From assembly GCA_964598245.1 (NCBI GenBank), contig CAZRAX010000014.1, positions 1 through 13,672 on the forward strand: DNA of 13,672 bases. The letters run 5' to 3'. The notes beneath the pieces were generated by a model. That model was given only the letters and a program-made list of their open reading frames with translations, searched no databases and was not told the DNA's origin. Positions 6,202-13,672 of this stretch are shown here, one piece after another. Position numbers and translations under genes: made by a program. This stretch comes from JAACPR01 sp964598245. Its GTDB lineage: Bacteria; Patescibacteriota; Minisyncoccia; Phycocordibacterales; JAACPR01. Each line of letters starts with the position of its first letter. Positions within the stretch are counted from its first letter, which is position 1.

Positions 6202-7629
6202 ATGAATTTAAAGAAAAAAACAAAAATTGTTGCCACCATTGGTCCAGCTTCTAGTAATGTTAAAACTTTAACCAAGATGGCTGAAGCGGGGATGAATGTA
6301 ATTAGAATGAATTTTTCTCATGGTGATTTTGCCGAACATCAAGAAAAAGTTGATAATGCTAGAATTGTTTCCAAAAATATTGGGATTCCTTTGGCTCTTT
6401 TGCAAGATTTGGGTGGTCCAAAAATTAGAACTGGTGAATTTGCTACAGATTCTGGTCGTGTCACAATAAAAAAAGGTCAAACTTTTACTCTAACAACTCG
6501 TAATGTAAAAGGTAATCAAAAAATTTGTTCAGTTTCATATAAAAAATTACCAAAAGAAATCAAAGTTGGGCACATTGTTATGGTTGATGATGGTAAAAAG
6601 AAAATGAAAGTTACTGACATAAAGGGCCAAGATATTATTTGTAAAGTATTAGTTGGTGGGGAATTAAAGGGGCGTAGAGGGATTAATTTACCCAACACGA
6701 ATATTACGATTTCTTCTTTGACTGCTAAAGATAAAAAAGATATTGAATTTGGCTTAAAAAACAATGTTGATTTTTTTGCTCTGTCATTTGTTCGTCGTCC
6801 AAAAGATGTCTTGGAATTGCGGCGAATTCTAGATAAAGCAGGAAGCCAAGCTGCAATTATTTCAAAAATTGAAACTCCGCAGGCTGTAGAAAGTATAGAT
6901 AAAATCATTGAAGTTTCAGACGGAATTATGGTTGCCAGAGGTGATTTGGCTATAGAAATTCCAGCTGAAAATGTACCAATTATTCAAAAGATGATTATTC
7001 ATAAATGTAATCACGCTGCAAAACCTGTCATCACTGCAACTCAGATGCTTGAATCGATGATTAATTCGCCAGTCCCAACTCGTGCCGAGGTCTCTGATAT
7101 AGCAAATGCTATTTTAGATGGAACTGATGCGGTGATGCTTTCCGAGGAAACAACTCTTGGGCAGTACCCTGTCGAGTCAATAGATGTTATGGCTCGTGTT
7201 GCATATCGAACTGAAAATGATTATTTACATGAACAACTTTTGAATTCTGTTGATCGAATAAATCCAAAAAATGTCGGAGAATCTATTGCTGCTAGTGCTA
7301 TTAAAACTGCTCACAGAATTGATGCAAAGTTTTTAGTTTCTCTAACCAATAGTGGTTATAGTGCTAGAGTTTTATCAAGACACAGATCTCAATTACCAAT
7401 TCTTGTTTTTACACCAAATAATGACACTTATCATAAAATAAATTTAAATTTTGGTTGCTGGGTTTTCAAAATGGATAAATATACAAAATTCACTAATGCT
7501 ATTGCTGGTATCAAAAAAGAAATTTTAAAAAATAAATTAGCTAAAAAAGGAGATAAAATCGTTATCGCATCAGCCAGGCCTTTTGGCAAAAAGACTGAAA
7601 CAAATATGATGACGGTAGAAATAATTTAA
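6202..7629 (+). CDS. pyk: Pyruvate kinase
   Basis: Pyruvate kinase converts PEP and ADP to pyruvate and ATP, the last step of glycolysis, in the cytoplasm. The 475 residues are the normal length. The A domain shows TKIVATIGPAS (7-17), RMNFSHGD (35-42) and QDLGGPKIRTG (68-78). A B domain is inserted at about 79-158, and the A domain resumes with the catalytic lysine in ISKIETPQA (K222), metal-binding E224 and D248 in ARGDLAIEIP, and ATQMLESM (279-286) with PTRAEVSDIANAILDGTDAV. The C domain fills about 345-475. The residue aligned with Glu117 of muscle enzyme appears to be Lys (K107), which would suggest potassium-independent activity. That alignment was done by eye. PEP is also the co-substrate of MurA just upstream, so the two genes draw on one metabolite. 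No Shine-Dalgarno is present. Confidence 0.96.
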   Translation: MNLKKKTKIVATIGPASSNVKTLTKMAEAGMNVIRMNFSHGDFAEHQEKVDNARIVSKNIGIPLALLQDLGGPKIRTGEFATDSGRVTIKKGQTFTLTTRNVKGNQKICSVSYKKLPKEIKVGHIVMVDDGKKKMKVTDIKGQDIICKVLVGGELKGRRGINLPNTNITISSLTAKDKKDIEFGLKNNVDFFALSFVRRPKDVLELRRILDKAGSQAAIISKIETPQAVESIDKIIEVSDGIMVARGDLAIEIPAENVPIIQKMIIHKCNHAAKPVITATQMLESMINSPVPTRAEVSDIANAILDGTDAVMLSEETTLGQYPVESIDVMARVAYRTENDYLHEQLLNSVDRINPKNVGESIAASAIKTAHRIDAKFLVSLTNSGYSARVLSRHRSQLPILVFTPNNDTYHKINLNFGCWVFKMDKYTKFTNAIAGIKKEILKNKLAKKGDKIVIASARPFGKKTETNMMTVEII

Positions 7630-7643
7630 AATATTTTTTCTCT

Positions 7644-7671
7644 TTGACTTTTCAAATCAAAAAGGTAGTTT
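7644..7671 (+). promoter_or_regulatory. Possible promoter for rsmI
   Basis: TTGACT (7644-7649) matches five of six -35 bases. After a 16-base spacer, TAGTTT (7666-7671) is a modest -10 that retains the key T, A and final T. Six bases later comes the ATG at 7678, again placing the predicted transcription start at or beside the start codon. An alternative -10, TATATT (7671-7676), would be too far from the -35. Confidence 0.4.
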
Positions 7672-7677
7672 ATATTT

Positions 7678-8385
7678 ATGTCAAATTTATACATTGTTGC
7701 AACACCAATTGGAAATTTGGGAGATATAACTTTTCGGGCGATTGAAACTTTGAAAAGTGTTGATTTTGTTTTGTCAGAAGATACAAGAGTTACAAAAAAA
7801 CTTTTGCAACACTATGATATCAATGTCAAAACTATTAGTTTTCACGAACATAGTTTAGAAAAAGATTTTCAAAAAGTTTTTGAATTGTTAAAAGGTGATA
7901 AAAATTTAGCTCTAGTTAGTGATGCCGGAACCCCATCAATTGCCGATCCAGGGTCTCGGTTGATTAATTTTTTACGAGAAAAAGAGATGTCAGATGAGAT
8001 TTCTAATTTGAATATTATTCCATTACCTGGGGCTAGCTCGCTGACAACAGCAATTTCTGTGGCCGGATTACACGGAACAGAATTTTATTTTGCCGGTTTC
8101 ATCCCCAAGAAAAAAGGTAAAATGACTTTTCTAAAATCCATCCCTCATTTAGTTGATCAATTTGGAGCAATTATTTTTTTTGAGTCAGGTCATCGAATTT
8201 TAAAAACCTTTCAAAAAATGGAAGAAATCTATGCAGAAAATGATTTTCAGCCAAAAATTATCTTAGCTAAAGAATTAACTAAAATTTATGAAAAAATTAT
8301 TGTCGGAAATCCAGAAAAAATTATTGAATTTTTAACAAAAAAAGAGCATCAAAAAGGTGAATTTGTTGTGATTATCGAAAAGTGA
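7678..8385 (+). CDS. rsmI: 16S rRNA (cytidine(1402)-2'-O)-methyltransferase RsmI
   Basis: RsmI 2'-O-methylates C1402 in the decoding centre of 16S rRNA using S-adenosylmethionine. Family motifs are clear and in order: LYIVATPIGNLGDIT (4-18), SEDTRVTKKLL (33-43), LVSDAGTPSIADPG (79-92), LPGASSLTTA (116-125), FYFAGFIPKKK (136-146), FFESGHRI (167-174) and the end-strand KGEFVVIIE (226-234). The usual Pro in ESPHR is Gly here. The protein has 235 residues compared with 286 in E. coli, ending at the close of the tetrapyrrole-methylase-type fold, so the short C-terminal extension is missing. The stop is TGA, showing UGA is not recoded. AAGG lies about 12 bases before the ATG, too far for a normal Shine-Dalgarno. 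Confidence 0.94.
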   Translation: MSNLYIVATPIGNLGDITFRAIETLKSVDFVLSEDTRVTKKLLQHYDINVKTISFHEHSLEKDFQKVFELLKGDKNLALVSDAGTPSIADPGSRLINFLREKEMSDEISNLNIIPLPGASSLTTAISVAGLHGTEFYFAGFIPKKKGKMTFLKSIPHLVDQFGAIIFFESGHRILKTFQKMEEIYAENDFQPKIILAKELTKIYEKIIVGNPEKIIEFLTKKEHQKGEFVVIIEK

Positions 8386-8447
8386 TTCTACCTTTATTTT
8401 TGTACGGTTTTTATCAACAGTTTAGAGTAAAATAATAATTGTTTTTT

Positions 8448-8456
8448 TGATATAAT
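8448..8456 (+). promoter_or_regulatory. Extended -10 promoter for the giant fibre-like gene
   Basis: TGATATAAT is a perfect extended -10 in a T-rich context, and no good -35 lies upstream. Only six bases (8457-8462) separate it from the ATG at 8463, so transcription starting about 7 bases downstream would begin on the A of the start codon and give a leaderless mRNA. The string TGATATAATTAAA is shared with the promoter at 252-264. Confidence 0.6.
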
Positions 8457-8462
8457 TAAAGA

Positions 8463-11400
8463 ATGGGAGAAATCCGCAAATCGTCTTTAATATTGGGTAT
8501 TATAGTTCTTTTGTTTTTGTCTTTTTACCAAACAGCTAGTGCTTTTGAAATAAGCAGTCTTGTTGATATTAGTCAAGGTGTTACAGAAGAATTTTTGAAT
8601 GCCCATACCTCTTTTGTGCCCCTAATTGATGACTCTTTTTATTTTGCTGTTGGTTCGGTTGGTTATTTAGGTGCAAGTATTTATGATGGTTTGAACAGTT
8701 TAATATCAGGAACTGTTAATTTTGTTGGTAAGACGACAAATAAAACTACTGAAAATACAAAAAAAATATTTACAAATACAATTAATCAGACTTCAAAAAT
8801 TGCAAATCAAACAACAGAAACAATCACAACGAATAGCAAAAATCTAACCGCACAAGCCAATGGTTTTGTGGGGGGTACAATTGATAAAACAAAAGAAACT
8901 ACTAAAAATATTTGGAATAATATTTTTTGTCCAATAAACAATTTGTTTGGTGGTGATGCGTGCGGAGTTCAGGAAGAAGACTATATTATTGTTAAAGAAA
9001 TACAACCTAATTCTTTGGTAGAAAATACGGGCGGTTTTGAAATTGAAGTTGAGCAAAACAATTTGCAACAAATTCAAGAATCAGATCCTAATCAACAAGG
9101 GGTTTTTGATCGACAAAATGAATTTTCTAGAAAAACACAAATCAATTATCAAACGGTTCAAGGAGTTACTTGGGACCAATTAAATCAAAGATTGAAACTT
9201 TTTGAGAAACAGCTGGAATTAAAACCCCAAGAAATTTTAATTGTAAATGAAAGTCGATCATCAAGATCTGGAGGCAGCAGTTCCTCAGGAGTTTCAGAAG
9301 AAAGATTCAGAGCACAAATAGATGCAATCTATGATAGTCTAGGTGATTCAGTCACAGATTCTATAGGTGATGGTTCATCTAACTTCTCTGGTCAATCATT
9401 AACTGTATCAGGTGCAATTTCAGGTGGTGCAATCTCAGGTTCATCTCTATCAATCTCTGGCAACATCACAGGCACTTCTACTTTTGCTGGCCCAGTTAAC
9501 ATTGCCGATAACTTATTACTTGATGGAGGATATGGAACAAGTGGACAAATTATTCTTTCACAAGGTACAGGTACTGCACCAATTTGGGGTAATGTTTCTG
9601 GATTATCTGTTGGTAACGCAGATACGCTAGACTCACTTGATTCAACATATTTTTTAAGTAGAGCAAACCACACAGGCACCCAAACACTTTCAACCGTCTC
9701 TGATGCAGGTACTTTGGCTGGATTAAATGATCTTTCAACTTTTGATACTGATGACTTGAGTGAGGGAAGTAATCTTTATTACACTTTAGCTCGTTTCGAT
9801 TCTGCCTTTTCTGGTAAAAGCACTACCGATCTATCAGAAGGAACAAATCTTTATTTCACTAACGCGCGTGCTCGAGAAGCTCTTTCTACAGACGCAACCG
9901 GCCTAACATATTCAACAACAACCGGGGTTTTATCTTTGAATGGTAGTTACGAAATTCCTTTAACTGCTTCTACGACAGAATGGAGTAATAAGGTTTCATC
10001 ACAGTGGACTACAACAGGTTCTGATATTTATTATGATGGTGGGAATGTGGGAATTGGTACAGACAATCCTTCCAATGTTTTGTCTGTAAATGGTGATGTT
10101 GATATATCTGGGGGACTTGGTATTAATGTTGATTCCCCTAGTGGGCAACTTCATATGAAATCACCAACTGATGGAACAGCAACAGAAATTATTTTTGACA
10201 GATTTAGCAATGATTCAAATGGTGATGGGAATGAGCTTTGGTTTACACTTGCTGATGCAGGCGTTGGAAAATGGTATATGGGAATGAATGATGCACTTGC
10301 TCAACAACATTCATTCCAAATTGGTAATGGAGTTAGTTCTAATAATGCTTTTGTTAGATTTAATATTGATGGACTTGATATTGATATAGAAAGACCAATT
10401 AATTTTAATAGTACTAACAATTTTAATACAAAAATTAATCTACTAACAGATTCTGATTTGAATAATGAATTATTAACTTTTGTTGAAAACAATACAGACG
10501 TAATGAGTATTAGAAGTGATTTTCTCGGCACAGGAGAAGCTAATAAAATTAAATTTTATTCACATACAGAAGATGCAGATATTTTGACAATTGCTGGTGA
10601 CTCGATTTCTGTAGGATCTACAACACCTTATTCAAAATTTAACATTTACCAAGATACATTTGACGCTGATGGAACTGATGCTTTTCGAATTTCTACGAAA
10701 AATGATGTTGCTAATTTTTCAATTTATGCTGGTGCTGATGTTAATGATTCAGCATGGTATCTTGATACTTCTGTTAATGAAGATATTGTTTTTAGACCTG
10801 GTGGAAATGCAGATGCCTTATTTTTAGATGGGGAATATGGGTATGTTGGTATAGGAGTAACATCACCTTCAGAAAAGTTAGAAGTCGACGGGAACATCCT
10901 AGCCGATTCTTTTATCAGATCAGGAGGAACCTCATCGCAATTTCTAAAAGCAGATGGTTCAGTTGATTCCTCTTCATATCTTACAAACCTTTCGGCTTTC
11001 GACACCGACGATCTAACCGAAGGCTCAAATCTATACTTCACAAACGCCAGAGCCATAACTGCCCTAACAGGTGAGGATATTTCGATTTTTAATAATGATG
11101 TGGGATATGCGCTAGATTCAGAAGTTGTGAAATTAACCGGAAATCAAACGGTTGGAGGGGTTAAGACTTTTTCAAGTAATGCGATTTTTGATGGCAACGT
11201 CGGTATAGGAGTAACATCACCTTCAGAAAAGTTAGAAGTCGACGGGAACATCCTAGNNNNNNNNNNNNNNNNNNNNNNNNNNNNNNNNNNNNNNNNNNNN
11301 NNNNNNNNNNNNNNNNNNNNNNNNNNNNNNNNNNNNNNNNNNNNNNNNNNNNNNNNCGGTTGGAGGGGTTAAGACTTTTTCAAGTAATGCGATTTTTGAT

Positions 11401-13672
11401 GGCAACGTCGGAATTGGGACAGATAGTCCAGGAACGAAACTAAACATACAAGGTTTATCTTCAGATGCGAGCTCTTTACGTATTAACCATCCTCATCATA
11501 GGGATGCTAATGGAGTTGAGGATGGTCTTGGTATATCTGGAACAGAAATACAATCAAATGAATTTTATTATACGGGTGGTAGCCCTAATGCAGTAATAGG
11601 GAAAATATCATCGGTAAACTATAATACAACTAGTACAGGTTGGTTTAATGTAGAAGATAGATATAGAGCAGGATTAAGTTTCTTCACTACATATCAAAAC
11701 GATTTACAAGAAAGAATGACTATAACAGACCAAGGCAACGTCGGTATAGGCATCAGCACTCCAACAAGAGATTTAGAAATTCAAGGTACAGATACCAGTA
11801 TACATGTTGAAAGTGATGGTAACAGTGCTTCTATTGGTGTTTTTGGTACAACAGGAAAAGCAGCTCAACTTTATACTGGAGGCAATGGTGCATTTTTCCA
11901 GTATGATAATTCAGGATATTTTGCGGTTAGAGCAACACCGAGAGCTAGCATGGAATCTCATACTTATGGTGGTGTTGTAAATGCAAAATTTGAACCAGAT
12001 GGTGAATTTGGTATAGGACCAAGTTTGTCCACAACATTGGGTAATTTTTCTGGTTCAACAATTTATGGTGATTCTTCAGGAAATATCGGTATTGGAACAG
12101 ATAGTCCAGACTACGCACTAGACGTAGCGGGCTCCATAAACATTGAAGATACTACTTCTGGTGGAGATGGAGTGATACGACAGGAAGGAAACCGACTTCT
12201 TCATACATATGGGACAAACAACTTTTTTGCAGGTATAAACTCTGGTAATTTCTCAACCACAGCATCTAATAACGTAGGTGTTGGACAAGATGCGCTTGTA
12301 GATCTCACTTCGGGTAATAACAACACTGCGGTGGGGCGTCAAGCCTTGAGCAATGTGACTGAAGGAAACAGGAACTTCGGTATCGGGTATAACAGTTTCC
12401 GTGCAATTACGACACAGAATGATAACGTCGGTGTTGGATATGTTGCAGGACTTGATAATACTGGTCAGGGCAATACTTTTATTGGTTCGAATGCTGGACG
12501 CAGCACTTTGGTGGCAAGTGAGAATGTTTTTATCGGTTCGGATGCTGGGTTTCATGCTTCCCAACTAACTACTGCTCAAAACTCTATAGCTATCGGCGAG
12601 GGCACATTTACAACAAAGGATAACCTTGCGGTATTTGGAAACGACTCAATTACAGAAACGTGGTTGAGGGGAAATGTTGGAATTGGGCTCGTCGATCCTT
12701 CATATCCACTTCATGTCAAAGGAGATGATGGATCTGGGAATGTGGTAAAGTTCGAAACTTCGGGGGGATCAACTTCTTGTACTCTGAGTGCAACAACAGG
12801 CTTGATTAATTGTTCGTACGACCGTTCATTAAAAACGGATATAACTTCTCTTGATCTATTTTCAACTCTTGATTTAGTTAATGAACTTAATCCGGTTTCT
12901 TATCGATGGAAAACTGAAAATTCAAGTGCTGATTTGAAATATGGTTTAATTGCTCAAGAAGTTGAAGAAATTTTTCCCTCATTAGTTTCTACAGATAAAG
13001 AAACGGGACTAAAATCACTTTCTCTTAACGGATTTGTGCCATTTATAATTTCGGCAGTTCAAGAATTATCAAACCAAATTTCGTCCGTCTATAATGGCAC
13101 TGCTGATTTAGTTATCAATATTTTGACTTCTAAAAAAATTAAAACAGAAGAGATTTGTGTTGGTGACATTTGTGTAACAGAAAAAGAATTTGCTGAAGTT
13201 TTTGGTTCTCGAGTTAACAAAAATAACAATTCAAGTATTATTGATGAAAATTCTGATTCAGATAATAATTCAAGTGGCGATTCTAATGATTTAGATAATA
13301 ACGCAACCACAACAGATGATATTGTCGATAATAACGCAACCACAACAGATTCTAATTTAAATGACCAAGACGGCAGTTCAAATTCTACTTCGACTGATGA
13401 TGTTGTCGGTGAAAGTGGTGATTCAAATTCTGACGACGAAAATTTTGATAATAATTTGGGGGAAAATTCTGGCGGTGATTTAATTTCCGGAGATAAAAAT
13501 TCCGTCGATGACAGCTCGAATAGCGATTCGAGTATTATTGATGAAAATTCTGTAGAGAATTCGTCAAATCAAAACACACCAAATATTAATTCTGAACCAG
13601 AACCCGAACCAGAAATTGCGCCTGAACCAGAGCCTGAACCAGAGCCTGAACCAGAACCTGAACCAGAGCCTG
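8463..13672 (+). CDS. Giant exported fibre-like repeat protein with Peptidase_S74 domain (3' end outside window, internal assembly gap)
   Basis: The frame is open from 8463 to the N gap at 11257, and from 11359 to the window edge, where it is still open. The flanking repeats show both halves are one gene. A signal peptide ends at ASA (residue 27). An N/T-rich, probably coiled region lies at about 88-155, with cysteines at 156 and 167. A Ser/Gly hinge sits at about 264-276. From residue 307 come beta-rich repeats: DLSEGTNLYFTNAR-type units and about nine VGIGxxxPxxxLxVxG units. After the gap come a YadA-like 17-residue repeat block (12268-12615), a Peptidase_S74 domain (about 12811-13074), a CVGDICVTE segment, an acidic tail and Pro-Glu repeats. 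Such domains build trimeric phage tail fibres and adhesins, so I infer a trimeric surface fibre, perhaps for host-cell contact. Two Cys pairs could stabilise it. Confidence 0.85.
9741..9883 (+). repeat. DLSEGSNLYxTxAR-type repeat pair in the fibre protein
   Basis: Two adjacent units read FDTDDLSEGSNLYYTLAR and TTDLSEGTNLYFTNARA. A third relative, FDTDDLTEGSNLYFTNAR, occurs at 10998-11051. This motif is common in phage-tail-fibre-like proteins. The first and third copies are nearly identical as protein but use almost completely different codons. Confidence 0.75.
10848..10902 (+). repeat. 55-bp exact direct repeat A, copy 1
   Basis: This segment, which encodes the VGIGVTSPSEKLEVDGNIL module, is identical over 55 bases to 11202-11256. 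The flanking bases differ at the left, and the second copy runs straight into the scaffold gap. Copy starts are 354 bases (118 codons) apart, so the repeat is in frame. Confidence 0.95.
11149..11203 (+). repeat. 55-bp exact direct repeat B, copy 1
   Basis: This segment encodes TVGGVKTFSSNAIFDGNVG and is identical over 55 bases to 11357-11411, which is the first sequence after the N gap. After the repeat, copy 1 continues to VGIGVTSP and copy 2 to VGIGTDSP. Confidence 0.95.
11202..11256 (+). repeat. 55-bp exact direct repeat A, copy 2 (left gap edge)
   Basis: This is the second copy of 10848-10902, ending exactly at the last base before the Ns. Sequence missing in the gap should therefore resemble what follows copy 1, from 10903 onward. 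Confidence 0.95.
11257..11356. other. Scaffold gap of 100 Ns inside the fibre gene
   Basis: The round length of 100 is a placeholder rather than a measured size. The reading frame before the gap starts codons at positions divisible by 3, while after it the frame is shifted by one. The true missing length should therefore be 246 bp plus multiples of 354 if whole tandem modules are missing, which restores the frame. The apparent stop at 11370-11372 is an artefact. Confidence 0.97.
11357..11411 (+). repeat. 55-bp exact direct repeat B, copy 2 (right gap edge)
   Basis: This second copy of 11149-11203 begins exactly at the first base after the Ns. Its correct reading frame (codon at 11359, GTT GGA GGG GTT) stays open to the end of the window. 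Confidence 0.95.
12268..12615 (+). repeat. YadA-head-like 17-residue repeat block
   Basis: Six units plus a partial seventh follow a 51-bp period: NNVGVGQDALVDLTSGN, NNTAVGRQALSNVTEGN, RNFGIGYNSFRAITTQN, DNVGVGYVAGLDNTGQG, NTFIGSNAGRSTLVASE, a 19-residue unit, then NSIAIGEGTFTT. The N-x-x-x-(V/I)-G-x-x-A pattern resembles the beta-roll repeats of trimeric autotransporter heads. The DNA copies are diverged, so this is old protein-level repetition rather than recent duplication. Confidence 0.75.
12811..13074 (+). other. Peptidase_S74 (endosialidase chaperone) domain within the fibre gene
   Basis: The segment begins NCSYDRSLKTDI and continues with LNPVSYRW, YGLIAQEVEEIFPSLV and LNGFVPFIISAVQEL, the standard signature of the intramolecular chaperone of phage tailspikes. 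In that family the domain trimerises the fibre and often cuts itself off using a Ser/Lys pair at the N-terminal edge. Here Tyr directly precedes the Asp where Ser is expected, and the Ser is one residue earlier. The domain is not C-terminal, since at least 200 further codons follow. Confidence 0.85.
13294..13350 (+). repeat. 24-bp direct repeat in the acidic tail
   Basis: The 24-base unit encoding DNNATTTD occurs at 13294-13317 and 13327-13350, identical and 33 bases apart. It lies in a low-complexity Asp/Asn/Ser/Thr tail. A second repeated phrase, SSIIDENS, occurs at 13231-13254 and 13528-13551 with one base difference. Confidence 0.85.
13594..13672 (+). repeat. Pro-Glu tandem repeat running off the window
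   Basis: Near-perfect 6- and 12-base units (CCTGAACCAGAG and variants) encode a Pro-Glu dipeptide repeat from 13594 to the last base, interrupted once by Ile-Ala. Such stretches form stiff extended spacers in surface proteins, often crossing the cell wall. Copy number is likely variable and hard to assemble. Confidence 0.9.

Noticed and set aside
7658..7667. AAAAAGGTAG as a Shine-Dalgarno for rsmI
   Set aside because: The AGG core is about 12 bases from the ATG and flanked by A-rich sequence. The match is short and probably chance.
8383..8433. TGA at the end of rsmI as a recoded glycine codon
   Set aside because: The RsmI fold is complete at this point. All other genes lack in-frame TGA, and read-through would add only 16 unrelated residues.
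11357..11372. Apparent frameshift and stop after the N gap, suggesting a broken gene
   Set aside because: The 100-N length is arbitrary. The sequence right of the gap is open in another frame for about 770 codons and continues the same repeat family.
10848..11411. Direct repeats as a CRISPR array or mobile element ends
   Set aside because: They lie in frame within a coding repeat, the spacing is 354 bp, there are no short spacers, and no cas or transposase gene is present.
12253..12564. 103-codon minus-strand frame
   Set aside because: It is a shadow of the periodic repeat region and has no recognisable features. The plus frame encodes clear YadA-like repeats.
8463..13672. Prophage tail fibre
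   Set aside because: No other phage gene is visible, the protein has a signal peptide, and the neighbours are housekeeping genes.

Overview
The window looks like chromosome of a Patescibacteria (CPR) bacterium, probably of the Parcubacteria type. This placement is inferred from style, not from a marker gene. The DNA is very AT-rich, and genes are packed with 5-50 bp spacers. A tRNA lacks an encoded CCA, and no protein start has a convincing Shine-Dalgarno sequence. MurA carries an N-terminal helix-turn-helix, and a large envelope protein uses phage-tail-like repeats. Stops are TAA, TAG and TGA with no in-frame TGA, so the standard bacterial code applies and the UGA-as-glycine lineages (Gracilibacteria/SR1) are unlikely.

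Layout. Positions 1-86 hold two hairpins. tRNA-Ile(GAT) (87-160) follows, with an intrinsic terminator at 172-205. Next come three plus-strand genes of the envelope or of unknown role: a DUF2339 polytopic membrane protein (291-2141), a secreted thrombospondin-type-3 protein with a C-terminal anchor (2146-3342), and a small acidic protein (3377-3565). murB is on the minus strand (3572-4594). It is divergent from an XRE-MurA fusion (4636-6153) across 41 bp. Pyruvate kinase (6202-7629) and rsmI (7678-8385) follow.

The rest, from 8463 past the window end, is one gene for a very large exported fibre-like protein. It has a signal peptide, an N/T-rich helical stalk, VGIG-type and 'LYFTNAR' repeats, a YadA-like 17-residue repeat block, a Peptidase_S74 (endosialidase chaperone) domain, an acidic Ser/Asn/Asp tail and a Pro-Glu repeat. 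A 100-N scaffold gap (11257-11356) lies inside it and breaks the reading frame only artificially. Exactly 55-bp direct repeats at both gap edges indicate a collapsed tandem module.

How the genes fit together. MurA and MurB perform the two committed steps to UDP-MurNAc and share one tiny divergent promoter region. That region contains a perfect 7-bp inverted repeat formed by two back-to-back extended -10 elements. Because MurA itself carries a DNA-binding domain, feedback control by the enzyme is an attractive hypothesis. The extended -10 motif TGATATAAT recurs at three starts (TGATATACT at a fourth). It often lies so close to the ATG that the mRNAs would be leaderless or nearly so.
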